DNA of 39,006 nt from Verrucomicrobiales bacterium (GCA_021648365.1 JAKISY010000038.1:1-39006); one strand, 5' to 3'. Positions 18,358-26,787 are shown, counted from the stretch's first letter. Program-made: numbers and translations. Notes: generated from the letters alone by a model not told the origin.

Positions 18358-19506
18358 ATGTCAGATTCCACTAACAAACCCACTGTCCGCGTCGGCATCA
18401 TCGGCGGCGGCCTAATGGGAAAAGAAGCAGCGTCCGCTTTTGGACGCTGGTTTGCGCTCACCGATTTCCCTGTCAACGCCGAGTTGGTAGGCGTAGCCGA
18501 CCTCTCCGAGCCCGCCCTAGAGTGGTTCAAACAAGTGCCTACCGTGCGCTTACTCACCACCGACTACCACGAGCTGCTCGCCGATCCTGATGTGGACGTG
18601 ATCTACTGCGCCATCCCGCATCACTTACATGAAAAAGTCTATCTCGACGTGTTAGCCGCTGGCAAAGATCTACTCGCCGAAAAGCCCTTTGGTATCGATC
18701 TCGCTGCTGCGGAAAAAATCGCCGCTGCCGCTAAATCCAGCGGACGTTTTGTGCGCTGCAGCTCGGAGTTCCCCTTTCTACCCGGCACACAACGAGTGAT
18801 TGATTTTGTCCAACAAGACCGCCTCGGCGTGCCTATCCAAGTGGTGTGTTGTTTCCACCACTCCAGCGACCTCGATCCCAACAAAGCGATCAACTGGAAA
18901 CGTCAAACTCAGTTCTGTGGTGAAATCGGGGTGATGGGTGACCTCGGCATGCACGTAGCCCACGTGCCACTACGCCTCGGTTGGAAACCTACTCAAGTTT
19001 ACGCCCAACTGCAACAGATCTACACCGAACGCCCCGACGGCAAAGGCGGAATGGCTGCCTGCGACACCTGGGATAACGCCCTGCTGCACCTCGACGTCGA
19101 TATCAATGGCAAAAGCACCCCAATGCGCTGGGAAACCAAACGCCTTGCCCCAGGAGAAACCGACTCATGGTCGATCGAGATCCTCGGCACCGATGCCGGC
19201 ATTCGCTTCTCCACCAAAACTCCCAAAACACTATGGACCTTCCAACGCAATCCCGAAACAGGCGCCCAAGAATGGGTGCAAGAAGACCTCGGCTTTGAGG
19301 TGCCTTTCAAAACCATCACCGGCGGCATCTTTGAAGTAGGTTTCCCCGATGTGCTACAGCAAATGTGGGCAGGCTTCATGGCTGAGCGCGCAGGTGAACT
19401 CAATGGACGTTTTGGCTGTGCCACTCCAGAAGAAGCCGTTGCTAGCCATCAGGTATTCGCTGCTGCGCTAGAGTCTCAAGCAAACGCACGCGCGGTTTCA
19501 CTCTAA
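18358..19506 (+). CDS. Gfo/Idh/MocA family oxidoreductase
   Basis: I chose the ATG at 18358 (MSDSTNKPTVRVGIIGGGLMG), giving 382 residues. The longer frame overlaps the aldolase. The Rossmann motif GIIGGGLMG binds NAD(P). DVIYCAIPHHLHEKV and LLAEKPFGIDL carry the conserved EKP lysine. DLGMHVAHVPL holds the catalytic-region His. These enzymes oxidise or reduce sugars and inositols at one carbon. Its position between an aldolase and a sugar kinase suggests it carries out the first oxidation of a catabolic route. Confidence 0.93.
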   Translation: MSDSTNKPTVRVGIIGGGLMGKEAASAFGRWFALTDFPVNAELVGVADLSEPALEWFKQVPTVRLLTTDYHELLADPDVDVIYCAIPHHLHEKVYLDVLAAGKDLLAEKPFGIDLAAAEKIAAAAKSSGRFVRCSSEFPFLPGTQRVIDFVQQDRLGVPIQVVCCFHHSSDLDPNKAINWKRQTQFCGEIGVMGDLGMHVAHVPLRLGWKPTQVYAQLQQIYTERPDGKGGMAACDTWDNALLHLDVDINGKSTPMRWETKRLAPGETDSWSIEILGTDAGIRFSTKTPKTLWTFQRNPETGAQEWVQEDLGFEVPFKTITGGIFEVGFPDVLQQMWAGFMAERAGELNGRFGCATPEEAVASHQVFAAALESQANARAVSL

Positions 19507-19517
19507 AAATCTCCGCG

Positions 19518-20531
19518 ATGCAACGCAACGGAATCCTCGCCGCAGGCAGCTACATCGTCGATCATGTCAAAATGATCGACGCCTGGCCACCTCAGGATGC
19601 CCTGGCGACGATCGTAAGCAAAGAAAGCAGTAATGGTGGTGGCCCTTACAATCTCAGCAAAGACATCGCCCGCTTTTTTCCCAACGGCGCCCCCTTCCCC
19701 TTGGCGGCGGCGGGCTTAGTCGGCGACGACGCAGACGGACGCTGGATTCTTGCCGATTGCCAGCAACACCATATTGACACGACGCAACTCAACACCACCG
19801 ACCAAGCTCCCACTTCCTACACTGATGTGATGACCGTGCAGGCCGACGGGCGGCGCACTTTTTTTCATCAGCGCGGAGCCAACGCCCTGTTCAGCGAACA
19901 AAACCTCGACCTCGAAAAAAGCACCGCACGCATTTTTTATTTAGGCTACCTACTGCTACTCGACACCCTCGACCAAGTCACCCCGGAAGGCACACGAGCC
20001 TCCGCACTACTCGCCGATGCTCGCTCGCAAGGGTTTCTCACCGTAGTCGATTTGGTCAGTGCAGAAGGCGGCAACTTCATCGACATCGTCAGCCCATCCC
20101 TGCCGCACATCGACGTGCTGCTCACCAACGAATTTGAAGCCTCGCGCCTCTCCGGCATCGACCTGCATCAAGACTTCAGCGCAAAAAACGCGCTCGCCGC
20201 CGCCCATGCCATTCTCGACATGGGAGTGCAACAGCGAGTGATCATCCACGCCCCACTCGGCGCAGCCGCCGTCGATCGTGAACTCGGAGACTTCACCGCT
20301 GGTTCCGTCTCCATGCCCGATGACGCCATTCGTGGCGCCGTTGGTGCTGGCGACGCCTTTGCCGCAGGCATCGCTTATGGACTTCACGAAAACTTGAGCA
20401 TCGAAGAATCCCTCACCACCGCCAGTTGCATCGCTGCCTCGTGCCTGCTGCACCCCACCCCTTCTGGCGGCATCCTGCCACTTGACGACTGCCTCGCCTT
20501 GGGTGAACAATGGGGATTCCGCGATTTCTAA
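19518..20531 (+). CDS. PfkB-family carbohydrate kinase
   Basis: The 337-residue ribokinase-like protein starts 11 bp after the dehydrogenase. SNGGGPYNLSKDIAR is the N-terminal substrate-binding region, and PLAAAGLVGDDADG the di-glycine-type lid. GAVGAGDAFAAG (about 273-284) contains the catalytic Asp and anion hole. It phosphorylates a sugar or sugar derivative with ATP. The substrate cannot be read from the sequence. Together with the aldolase it fits a phosphorylation-then-cleavage scheme. Confidence 0.93.
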   Translation: MQRNGILAAGSYIVDHVKMIDAWPPQDALATIVSKESSNGGGPYNLSKDIARFFPNGAPFPLAAAGLVGDDADGRWILADCQQHHIDTTQLNTTDQAPTSYTDVMTVQADGRRTFFHQRGANALFSEQNLDLEKSTARIFYLGYLLLLDTLDQVTPEGTRASALLADARSQGFLTVVDLVSAEGGNFIDIVSPSLPHIDVLLTNEFEASRLSGIDLHQDFSAKNALAAAHAILDMGVQQRVIIHAPLGAAAVDRELGDFTAGSVSMPDDAIRGAVGAGDAFAAGIAYGLHENLSIEESLTTASCIAASCLLHPTPSGGILPLDDCLALGEQWGFRDF

Positions 20532-20544
20532 AAGCGGAGCGACC

Positions 20545-21189
20545 ATGTCCTCCTATCAAGAAAAACTCACTACCGACATGCAGCGTTTGGAAAAAATGCT
20601 GCAAACAGTTGTTGGTCCTCAAGACCAAACCCACACGCCCACACCCGATGATCGCACCCGCATCCTCAATCTCGCCTGCGGTTCCTGCAACGAAGCCGAT
20701 ACGCTGACCAATTTTTTCGCTAAAATCAAAAACCCCAAGCAAGATGCAAGTTTGAAAAAAGTCGAATTGCTCGGCATCGACGTGCGAGCAAGAGAAATCG
20801 CCGACGCGCAAAGACGCTTTCGTTCTGGCAAAGACTGCCAACAGAACATCGAAAAAAAATACCAGTTCCTCACCGGCGACGCCAGCAAGCTCGACAGCCA
20901 CCGCTCTCTCGACGAGAATTTTGACGTCGTTTTCATGCGCCACCAAAACTACTACAATGGCGGTCGGGTATGGGAGAAAATCTTCGAGCAAGCCCTAGCC
21001 AAGCTCAAAGACGATGGTCAACTGGTGATCACCTCCTACTTTGATCACGAACACCAACTCGCACTCAACGCAATTCAGCGACTCGGCGGTCAACTCATCG
21101 ACAGTCAACAAAATCTAGAATCCAGAGAGCTACCCACCCTCGGCAAATCTGTCGATCGACACGTCGCCGTCTTCCGCCGAAAAGATTAG
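20545..21189 (+). CDS. class I SAM-dependent methyltransferase
   Basis: I chose the ATG at 20545 (MSSYQEKLTTDMQRLEKML), 13 bp after the kinase stop, giving 214 residues. The SAM-binding glycine-rich motif I is RILNLACGSCNEA, the acidic residue after strand 2 is in LLGIDVRAREI, and motif II is FDVVFMRHQNYYNGG. LAKLKDDGQLVITSYF is the usual post-motif strand. The acceptor is unknown. The spacing suggests co-transcription with the sugar cluster, though a methyltransferase has no clear role there. Confidence 0.85.
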   Translation: MSSYQEKLTTDMQRLEKMLQTVVGPQDQTHTPTPDDRTRILNLACGSCNEADTLTNFFAKIKNPKQDASLKKVELLGIDVRAREIADAQRRFRSGKDCQQNIEKKYQFLTGDASKLDSHRSLDENFDVVFMRHQNYYNGGRVWEKIFEQALAKLKDDGQLVITSYFDHEHQLALNAIQRLGGQLIDSQQNLESRELPTLGKSVDRHVAVFRRKD

Positions 21190-21200
21190 CAGCCATGTGA

Positions 21201-21219
21201 AACAGCTTTTCAAGCTGTT
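21201..21219. repeat. perfect 8-bp hairpin between convergent genes
   Basis: AACAGCTT-TTC-AAGCTGTT forms a perfect 8-bp stem with a 3-base loop, 11 bp after the methyltransferase stop codon. It could act as a terminator or mRNA-end stabiliser for the plus-strand cluster, but no T-run follows it. Confidence 0.45.
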
Positions 21220-21225
21220 CCTCCC

Positions 21226-21242
21226 ACGCAATACCATTGCGT
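21226..21242. repeat. dispersed palindrome P1, ACGCAAT-ACC-ATTGCGT
   Basis: This is a perfect 7-bp inverted repeat with a 3-base centre. The same sequence recurs at 31335-31351, with one substitution at 31230-31246, and degenerately at 2873-2887. All copies are intergenic. Palindromes of this size in scattered gaps resemble REP-like elements. Confidence 0.6.
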
Positions 21243-21263
21243 TCCACAGCTTCCGTATCGTGG

Positions 21264-21283
21264 CATGGATTGGCAAATCCGTG
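21264..21283. repeat. dispersed palindrome P2, CATGGATT-GGCA-AATCCGTG
   Basis: Eight-base arms pair with one mismatch around a 4-base centre. A related half (CACGGATTGGCAA) occurs at about 31153-31165, again close to P1 copies, so the two palindromes travel together. It lies 22 bp from the stop of infA and could terminate or stabilise that message. Confidence 0.5.
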
Positions 21284-21305
21284 TATCTCCACAACAGGCG
21301 CAAAA

Positions 21306-21590
21306 CTATCGACGGCGTGGTTGACCACGACCTGCACCCGGACGGCTGCCACCCATGCGAGGTGGACGATTGCCCATGCGATAAACGATACGCGCTTTTT
21401 CCGTATCGTAAGGCGACATCTCCAACTTCACCCGATCACCCGCCACCAGACGGATGAAACGCTTTCTCATCTTGCCCGAAATATGACCCAACACCAAATG
21501 ACCATTCTCCAATTCTACCCGAAACATTGTTCCAGGAAGAACCGTGTGAATGGTTCCCTCCAACTCTACCGTTTTGTCGTTTTTCGCCAT
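21306..21590 (-). CDS. infA: translation initiation factor IF-1 with C-terminal extension
   Basis: The start at 21590 (MAKNDKTVELEGTIHTVLPG) matches the family. The OB-fold (about 1-72) has MFRVELENGHLVLGHISGKM, RKRFIRLVAGDRVKLEMSPY and KARIVYR, all typical of IF-1, which sits in the ribosomal A site during initiation. The protein is 94 residues against about 72 normally. The extra tail (GNRPPRMGGSRPGAGRGQ then PRRR) is Gly/Pro/Arg rich and strongly basic, likely disordered and RNA-contacting. Confidence 0.95.
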   Translation of the reverse strand: MAKNDKTVELEGTIHTVLPGTMFRVELENGHLVLGHISGKMRKRFIRLVAGDRVKLEMSPYDTEKARIVYRMGNRPPRMGGSRPGAGRGQPRRR

Positions 21591-21807
21591 GATTCCAAAG
21601 CCCAGCAACCTTTTTTTATCAGATCGCTATGAGTATCACTGCTATAGTCGTTCATATTAAAAAAAATTCAAGCCAACATTTGAACTTGAGTATTTGAAAT
21701 TTGATATTTGATATTTAAAATTGAATACCAAGCCATCCACTTCCTGCTTGCAAAAAATCTCAACTACTGAATTCTAGCTTCTAAATCCTGAACCCTTTCT
21801 TCTAAAT

Positions 21808-22419
21808 ATGTCTCGTCGCCCATCTCGCCCCAACCGTCCCCGTCCACATGCTGGCGGCTCACACACCGCTCGCCAAAATCAACACGATGCCGGCAGCGCG
21901 TATCTCGCCAATCTCAGCGAAGACGGCCTCTACCAGATCGCCGATGATAAAAAGGACGCCCTCTTCCTCATCCTCGACGGAGTCCAGGATCCACACAATC
22001 TCGGCGCCTGCCTGCGCTCTGCAGATGGAGCTGGCGTAGATGCCATCATTATCCCCAAAAACAAAGCAGCCATGGTCACCGATACCGTCCGCCGTATCGC
22101 CTGCGGTGCCGCCAGCCATGTCCCCGTCGTTCCCGTTGGCAACCTCGCCCGCTGCATGACCAAGCTACGCGACGACTACGCCGTGCGCATCGTCGGCACC
22201 TCCGATCAAGCCACCTCCGATCTTTACGACATCCAACTCACCGGCCCCCTCGCCATCACCCTCGGCGCCGAAGAAAACGGCATGCGCCGTCTCACCAGCG
22301 AGCAATGCGACGAACTCATCCGCATCCCCATGGCTGGCAAGGTCGAATGCCTCAACGTCTCCAACGCCACCGCCGTATGTCTTTTTGAAGCCGTGCGCCA
22401 GCGACGTGTGGCTGACTAG
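21808..22419 (+). CDS. RlmB/TrmH-family RNA 2'-O-methyltransferase (SpoU)
   Basis: The 203-residue SPOUT enzyme has motif 1 DPHNLGACLRSADGAG, motif 2 ITLGAEENGMRRL and motif 3 IPMAGKVECLNVSNATAVC with the cofactor-binding knot. It best resembles RlmB, which methylates G2251 of 23S rRNA in E. coli, but it lacks most of the N-terminal L30e-like RNA-binding domain (E. coli RlmB is 243 residues). In its place is a basic Arg/Pro/His-rich leader (RRPSRPNRPRPHAGG). The RNA target is therefore uncertain. Confidence 0.88.
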   Translation: MSRRPSRPNRPRPHAGGSHTARQNQHDAGSAYLANLSEDGLYQIADDKKDALFLILDGVQDPHNLGACLRSADGAGVDAIIIPKNKAAMVTDTVRRIACGAASHVPVVPVGNLARCMTKLRDDYAVRIVGTSDQATSDLYDIQLTGPLAITLGAEENGMRRLTSEQCDELIRIPMAGKVECLNVSNATAVCLFEAVRQRRVAD

Positions 22420-22547
22420 CAATGCTTTCCCGCTTGCCGTGCATGCCATAGCCTGTTAATTTAGGCTAAATCATCGAACGACAACGCTAGTATCCATAGC
22501 AAAACAGCAAACCTGCATCGCTTTTATTAATTTCCATCTATCCTATC

Positions 22548-23237
22548 ATGCCTAGCCAATACGCCAACCCATACGTCGTCGCCAATGCGGAAGCCTCTGA
22601 ACGCACTCTGTTCATCCGCCGCACCTACATCCACCTAGCTTTAGCCATTGCTGCTTTTGCTGGCATCGAAGCTTTCATTCTCGCCCAACCATGGGCTGGA
22701 CAACTTGCCCAGACATTGTCTTCGAGTTGGATGCTCGTATTAGGCGGATTCATGCTGGTTTCATGGATCTCCAATAGTTGGGCGATGTCCAGCACCTCAA
22801 AGGGAGCTCAATACCTCGGACTCGGCATCTTTGTCGCCGCAGAAGCCCTACTCTTCCTACCACTGCTCTATATCGCCAAAACCTACGACCCCGACGCCAT
22901 TGTCAAAGCAGGCATCATGACTGGCTTTCTTTTTGGCGGCATCACCGCCTTTGCACTCATCACCAAATCCGATTTCTCGTTTCTGCGCGGCTTCATCACC
23001 GTAGCTTCTTTTGTCGCCATGGGCTTCATCGTCGTAAGTTACTTCTTTGGCTACAACCTCGGCACTCTCTTTTCTGGAGCCATGGTTCTGCTCGCCGGAG
23101 CTTCCATTCTGTATTCGACCTCCAATCTTATTCATCAATACCGCACCACGCAGTATGTAGCAGCCGCACTCTCTCTATTCGCAGGAGTCGCGCTGATGTT
23201 CTATTACATCCTCAGCATTTTCATGAGCCGCAGATAG
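22548..23237 (+). CDS. Bax inhibitor-1 / YccA family membrane protein
   Basis: The 229-residue protein has about seven hydrophobic helices. The family block occurs as LFIRRTYIHLALAIAAFAG followed by GAQYLGLGIFVAAEALLFLP, and the C-terminal STSNLIHQYRTTQYVAAALS carries the acidic/polar pore-region residues only partly (Asn for the usual Asp). Bacterial homologues are pH-sensitive calcium leak channels or interact with FtsH. Inner-membrane location. Confidence 0.92.
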   Translation: MPSQYANPYVVANAEASERTLFIRRTYIHLALAIAAFAGIEAFILAQPWAGQLAQTLSSSWMLVLGGFMLVSWISNSWAMSSTSKGAQYLGLGIFVAAEALLFLPLLYIAKTYDPDAIVKAGIMTGFLFGGITAFALITKSDFSFLRGFITVASFVAMGFIVVSYFFGYNLGTLFSGAMVLLAGASILYSTSNLIHQYRTTQYVAAALSLFAGVALMFYYILSIFMSRR

Positions 23238-23250
23238 GTTCGCAAGCTTA

Positions 23251-23274
23251 GGCGCCAATCCATAACTTGGTGCC
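23251..23274 (+). repeat. hairpin immediately upstream of the DUF3147 start codon
   Basis: GGCGCCAA and TTGGTGCC pair (seven Watson-Crick pairs and one G-U) around an 8-base loop, ending 6 bases before the ATG at 23281. It could serve as a terminator for the upstream gene or affect initiation of the next one. No T-run follows. Weak evidence of function. Confidence 0.4.
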
Positions 23275-23280
23275 CCCACC

Positions 23281-23652
23281 ATGGAAGCCCTCAAACTGAT
23301 CTCCAAACTCTCCATCTCGGCGGGTATGGTGTATCTGGTTAGCGAAGTCGTAGTGCGCAGCAGCCGCCCTTGGCTCGGCGCACTATTAGCATCCCTACCG
23401 CTGCTCTCGCTGCTGACTTTTTTCTGGATCTACTACGGCATCAACGATCCAGCCGAGCGCACGGAAAAACTCGCCCAACACTCCACTGGATTATTCTTCT
23501 GGGTGCTACCCTCGCTGCCGATGTTCCTGATCTTCCCCGTCTTGCTGCGCCGCGGCCTCGCCTTCTGGCCCACCATGATCATCTGCTGCCTGATCACCAT
23601 GACCCTCTACGCCCTGCTGGCCACCATCTTGAAGCACTTTTTTTGGCATTGA
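23281..23652 (+). CDS. DUF3147 family membrane protein
   Basis: The 123-residue protein has four hydrophobic segments. Conserved-looking features are the RSSRPWLGALLASLPLLSLL loop-helix and the polar WIYYGINDPAERTEKLAQHS segment. These match DUF3147 small inner-membrane proteins, whose function is unknown. It follows the BI-1 gene by 43 bp. Confidence 0.8.
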   Translation: MEALKLISKLSISAGMVYLVSEVVVRSSRPWLGALLASLPLLSLLTFFWIYYGINDPAERTEKLAQHSTGLFFWVLPSLPMFLIFPVLLRRGLAFWPTMIICCLITMTLYALLATILKHFFWH

Positions 23653-23674
23653 ATTTTAACTTAACTCCCTACAA

Positions 23675-24235
23675 ATGCCTGACGCCACCGACAACCCGCT
23701 ACAAGATACCTTGATAAAAATTGGTAGCGAAGCCGAGCGCCGCGCACTTCCCTACCTGCTCGTCGGAGGTAACGCTGTGATCTGTTATGGCATCATACGG
23801 ATGACTCGCGACATTGATTTTCTCGTTCCTGATACGGCACTCAATGACTGGCGAGCTTTCCTGGAAACCCTCGGTTACCATTGCTACCATGCCACCTCGG
23901 CGTTCTGCCAATTTGAACCCCGTTCATCCAACCGAGCCTCAGTTGATTTAATGATAGTAGATGCCTCCACATGGGCTAAATTATTTGCAAAAGCAGAGCG
24001 AAAGCCCATCACCAAAACCTACGCACCACACCTTCCAGCCGCCATCCATTTGATAGCTATGAAGCTAAAAGCCTCTCAAAGCCCACATCGACGCAAAGAT
24101 GCCCAAGATTGGAATGATATTGTGAAAATCATTCAAAAACTTGAAATTAATATCAAAGAGCCTGACGTTTCTGAGTTAATCATCCGTTACGGAGGAGTCA
24201 ATGCCCTCATTCAACTCGAAAAAGACCTATCTTAA
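23675..24235 (+). CDS. nucleotidyltransferase-fold protein (AbiEii/MNT-like)
   Basis: The 186-residue protein has the nucleotidyltransferase signature LPYLLVGGNAVICYGIIR followed by MTRDIDFLV. The GG motif binds the nucleotide and the DxD aspartates (D44 and D46 of RDIDF, approximately) bind metal. VDLMIVDAS contributes the third acidic position. HLIAMKLKA and KDAQDWNDI resemble the C-terminal helices of AbiEii-type proteins. These often act as toxins or in phage defence by modifying tRNA or protein. It is separated by 5 bp from a 68-residue gene and the two look like an operon. Confidence 0.8.
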   Translation: MPDATDNPLQDTLIKIGSEAERRALPYLLVGGNAVICYGIIRMTRDIDFLVPDTALNDWRAFLETLGYHCYHATSAFCQFEPRSSNRASVDLMIVDASTWAKLFAKAERKPITKTYAPHLPAAIHLIAMKLKASQSPHRRKDAQDWNDIVKIIQKLEINIKEPDVSELIIRYGGVNALIQLEKDLS

Positions 24236-24240
24236 ACATC

Positions 24241-24447
24241 ATGCCAAAATTGATTACTATAGATAAAAGCGATCTCGAACTACATTTTCCTGATCCCGAG
24301 GCTCCCTTGAAAGAACCTCAAACCCCAGCTCCCACATGGGAACAGTGGATGACAGAAACAGCTGATCGCACCCGTTTTTATCTGACTCAAGAATATTCCC
24401 AAGAACAACGCAAACGCAACCCAGCGGAAAAGCGCTTTGTACTTTAG
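24241..24447 (+). CDS. small protein encoded next to the nucleotidyltransferase
   Basis: The 68-residue protein starts 5 bp after the nucleotidyltransferase stop. It is acidic and Pro-rich in the first half (HFPDPEAPLKEPQTPAPTWE) and helical in the second (WMTETADRTRFYLTQEYSQE). I do not recognise a family. The tight spacing suggests a functional partner, possibly an antitoxin or a specificity factor. This is inference from context only. Confidence 0.65.
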   Translation: MPKLITIDKSDLELHFPDPEAPLKEPQTPAPTWEQWMTETADRTRFYLTQEYSQEQRKRNPAEKRFVL

Positions 24448-24516
24448 TTATAGTAGAAAGAAGTTAGAAGTTAGAATATATGAAAGAAGCTCTGCCCTCG
24501 CCGCGTATCACAGAGT

Positions 24517-25359
24517 ATGATGAAACTTTCTCGACGCAAACTTTTCAAACTAGGCCTACTCGGTGGAGTCGCAGGCACTAGCTCCCTCGCCTACGGCAAC
24601 CTGATCGAACGCCACCAGCTCACCCTAGAGAAAGTCGAGGTGCCACTCAAACTCGAACACTCCACTCTAGCCGGACTACGCATCGCCATGGTCTCCGACT
24701 TTCACTTCGACGAACTGCAAGAAGGCGCGCTGATCGCTCGATGTGTAGAAAAAATCAACGCCCAACAGCCCGACCTCATCATACTCTGCGGCGACTACGT
24801 CAGCCACGATCACGAACCTGTCGAGCCCCTCGCACAACACCTCGCCAAACTCACCGCCCCACTTGGCGTATTCGCGGTATTAGGTAATCACGACCACTGG
24901 GCAGGAGCCTCGCAAGTCACGCGACAACTCACCCGCGCCGGCATCCAAGTGCTGCGCAACCAAGCGGAAACTCTCACCTACCGCCACAGCCCCTTCCAAC
25001 TAGCAGGCCTCGGGAGCGTCTGGGTAGGCGATGCCCACCTCAAAACTGCGCTACCTCTACTCTCCAAAAAAAGCCTACCCGCCATCTTAGCTGTCCACGA
25101 ACCCGACTTCTTCGACCGCATCAACCAAGATCCCCGCATCGCCCTACAACTCTCCGGCCACACCCACGGAGGACAAGTCTGCGCCCCCTTCTACGGCGCC
25201 ATGCGCCTACCCTCATGGGGGAAAAACTACATCTCCGGCCTCTACCGCCGCCACCACAGCCACATCTACGTCACCCGAGGTGTCGGAACCCTCTTCCCCC
25301 ACGTGCGCTTCTGCTGTCCACCAGAGATTTCGTTACTCACTCTCACCGCCCCCGTTTGA
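24517..25359 (+). CDS. Tat-exported metallophosphoesterase (YaeI-like)
   Basis: The 280-residue protein starts with a twin-arginine signal (KLSRRKLFKLGLLGG). The calcineurin-like core has all metal ligands: DFHF (after IAMVSD), ILCGDYVS, GNHDHW, the His in AVHEPDFF, and SGHTHGGQ. The closest functional family is YaeI-type phosphodiesterases, often annotated as acting on UDP-diacylglucosamine-like or generic phosphodiesters. The substrate is uncertain. Export through Tat fits the need to load metal in the cytoplasm. Confidence 0.92.
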   Translation: MMKLSRRKLFKLGLLGGVAGTSSLAYGNLIERHQLTLEKVEVPLKLEHSTLAGLRIAMVSDFHFDELQEGALIARCVEKINAQQPDLIILCGDYVSHDHEPVEPLAQHLAKLTAPLGVFAVLGNHDHWAGASQVTRQLTRAGIQVLRNQAETLTYRHSPFQLAGLGSVWVGDAHLKTALPLLSKKSLPAILAVHEPDFFDRINQDPRIALQLSGHTHGGQVCAPFYGAMRLPSWGKNYISGLYRRHHSHIYVTRGVGTLFPHVRFCCPPEISLLTLTAPV

Positions 25360-25405
25360 TTTTGAAAAGAATATTCCACCACATACAGGCTGCCTTCCCA
25401 CCTAA

Positions 25406-25997
25406 TCAATTATTCGAAAACTGCAACGTCACAATCAAACAATGGGATCGATGTAGCTGCACGGTTTTGATCACCTCGTCAAAGCTTCCTGGCATCATGT
25501 CCTGCCATGAATATAACACCACCACTGGCTGTTCCTCATTGCTCAACTCTGGATCTTTACTACGAAATATCGATGCTTCATTGAACCCATCTGGAAGTTT
25601 CGCAGTCTGTAGAGAACTCGACAGGTCTAGAGCGACACGATACGTCCGCCCCTCTAGAACCATTTCTTTATTATTTCGAATCGAATAATTCCTGTAATAA
25701 TATAGACCTAGATCGAGTTTATTAAAATGACTGATTCCCTTGGTTTCAAGCAACTTGATTCGCCCCCCTTTGGGAGCACCAGGATAATTCGAGTATATAT
25801 ACAAAATACTCTCTCCCCCAATCGTTCAGTTCCGAATCATGAAACTTGAGTGTATTTGCCGCCAACTTATTTTCTTCCAATGCCGCCTGAAAAGCTCCCC
25901 ACTCCCAACCCATTTGAATTCCAATACCTAAGCCTACTAACATCGACAATACGCCAACACCTATCATTGTTAGTTTTCTACGTGTGCCAGTCCTCAT
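25406..25997 (-). pseudogene. frameshifted single-pass membrane protein of unknown function
   Basis: Two overlapping frames join into one protein of about 200 residues. The first (Met at 25997) has a basic N-terminus (MRTGTRRKL), a TM helix (MIGVGVLSMLVGLGIGIQMG) and reaches NDWGREYFVYI, then runs out of frame. The second continues from YSNYPGAPKGGRIKLLE to LIVTLQFSNN. The switch lies in a short TA run (about 25794-25801), and adding one TA unit would restore VYIYSNYP. A dinucleotide slip, either biological or a sequencing error, is the simplest reading. No known domain was recognised. The next gene on this strand lies upstream (26029-26781). Confidence 0.6.
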
Positions 25998-26028
25998 ATC
26001 AAGAGCACCTCTCAACTATCCTCCTCCT

Positions 26029-26781
26029 TCAGACACTCGCCTGCACAGTCACATCCTCATTCTTCAGCTTCCCCTTCAAGGTCTTTTTAAAAATATGCAG
26101 CTTCGGTCGAATCACCCCAGAGGTCTTGCTACACTTGATATAATAACTCGACAAATAAGCCGACTCCCGCCATTTCATCCCCGCTTCAGTTGATGGCGAC
26201 TGGCAATACAAGCTGTGATCAAACTCTGCATTCCTGTGCACCTTGCCATCATGGATGTGTACCGTCGGAAAAGTGATGTGAGAACGATCTCTACTCGGAA
26301 ACGCAAAGGCCATGGGATGCACCAATCTCTTCCCCTTGCTCAGCTTAAAAACCACAAATCCATAATCTGCGTATGCTGGCAATTTTTTCCACACCTCACC
26401 CGACAATCTAAACCTCTCATCTAATCGAGAAAAGTCCTCCACCCTTGGCACAAACGACGCATCGAAGCTACCCACTTTTTTCACCGCTAAGTCTGGCGCA
26501 CTATCAGAGCCAAAAGGGTCTGCCCCATCTCTGCTGTAGCTCTTAGGTTCCGGAAAATTTTTATCCACATCATCAAAAAAACCAGGGTACGCGGAAAAAT
26601 CTAAAAACTTCAACACCTCCTCAGACGAGTTCGCGATCACAGGAATCGGCAAGATCATCGCCAAATCCTCCGCCGCATCCAAACGCATGCTATAGACCAC
26701 CACCTGGTATCCACTAGCTCCCATTCGACAAAATATCCGCGTATTGGTCACGGACCTCACTGGTTTTGAAAAACAACACAT
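26029..26781 (-). CDS. conserved protein of unknown function (MCCFS N-terminus)
   Basis: The protein (about 250 residues; start either 26787 or the ATG at 26781) begins MCCFSKPVRSVTNTRIF, has MILPIPV with a hydrophobic context, and a FLDFSAYPGFFDDVDKNFP motif. Its C-terminal half contains HPMAFAFPSR, TVHIHDG and EFDHSLYCQ. I have seen this general arrangement in PVC hypothetical proteins but cannot name a family. The Cys pair and the IHDG/DHSLYC region could bind metal, but that is speculation. It lies directly downstream of the AraC gene and is probably co-transcribed. Confidence 0.65.
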   Translation of the reverse strand: MCCFSKPVRSVTNTRIFCRMGASGYQVVVYSMRLDAAEDLAMILPIPVIANSSEEVLKFLDFSAYPGFFDDVDKNFPEPKSYSRDGADPFGSDSAPDLAVKKVGSFDASFVPRVEDFSRLDERFRLSGEVWKKLPAYADYGFVVFKLSKGKRLVHPMAFAFPSRDRSHITFPTVHIHDGKVHRNAEFDHSLYCQSPSTEAGMKWRESAYLSSYYIKCSKTSGVIRPKLHIFKKTLKGKLKNEDVTVQASV

Positions 26782-26787
26782 AAGCAA

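Noticed and set aside
21661..21730. AT-rich ATTTGATATTTG-like repeats upstream of infA and the rlmB-like gene
   Set aside because: Low-complexity sequence. It may hold the divergent promoters, but no hexamer pair with good spacing was found.
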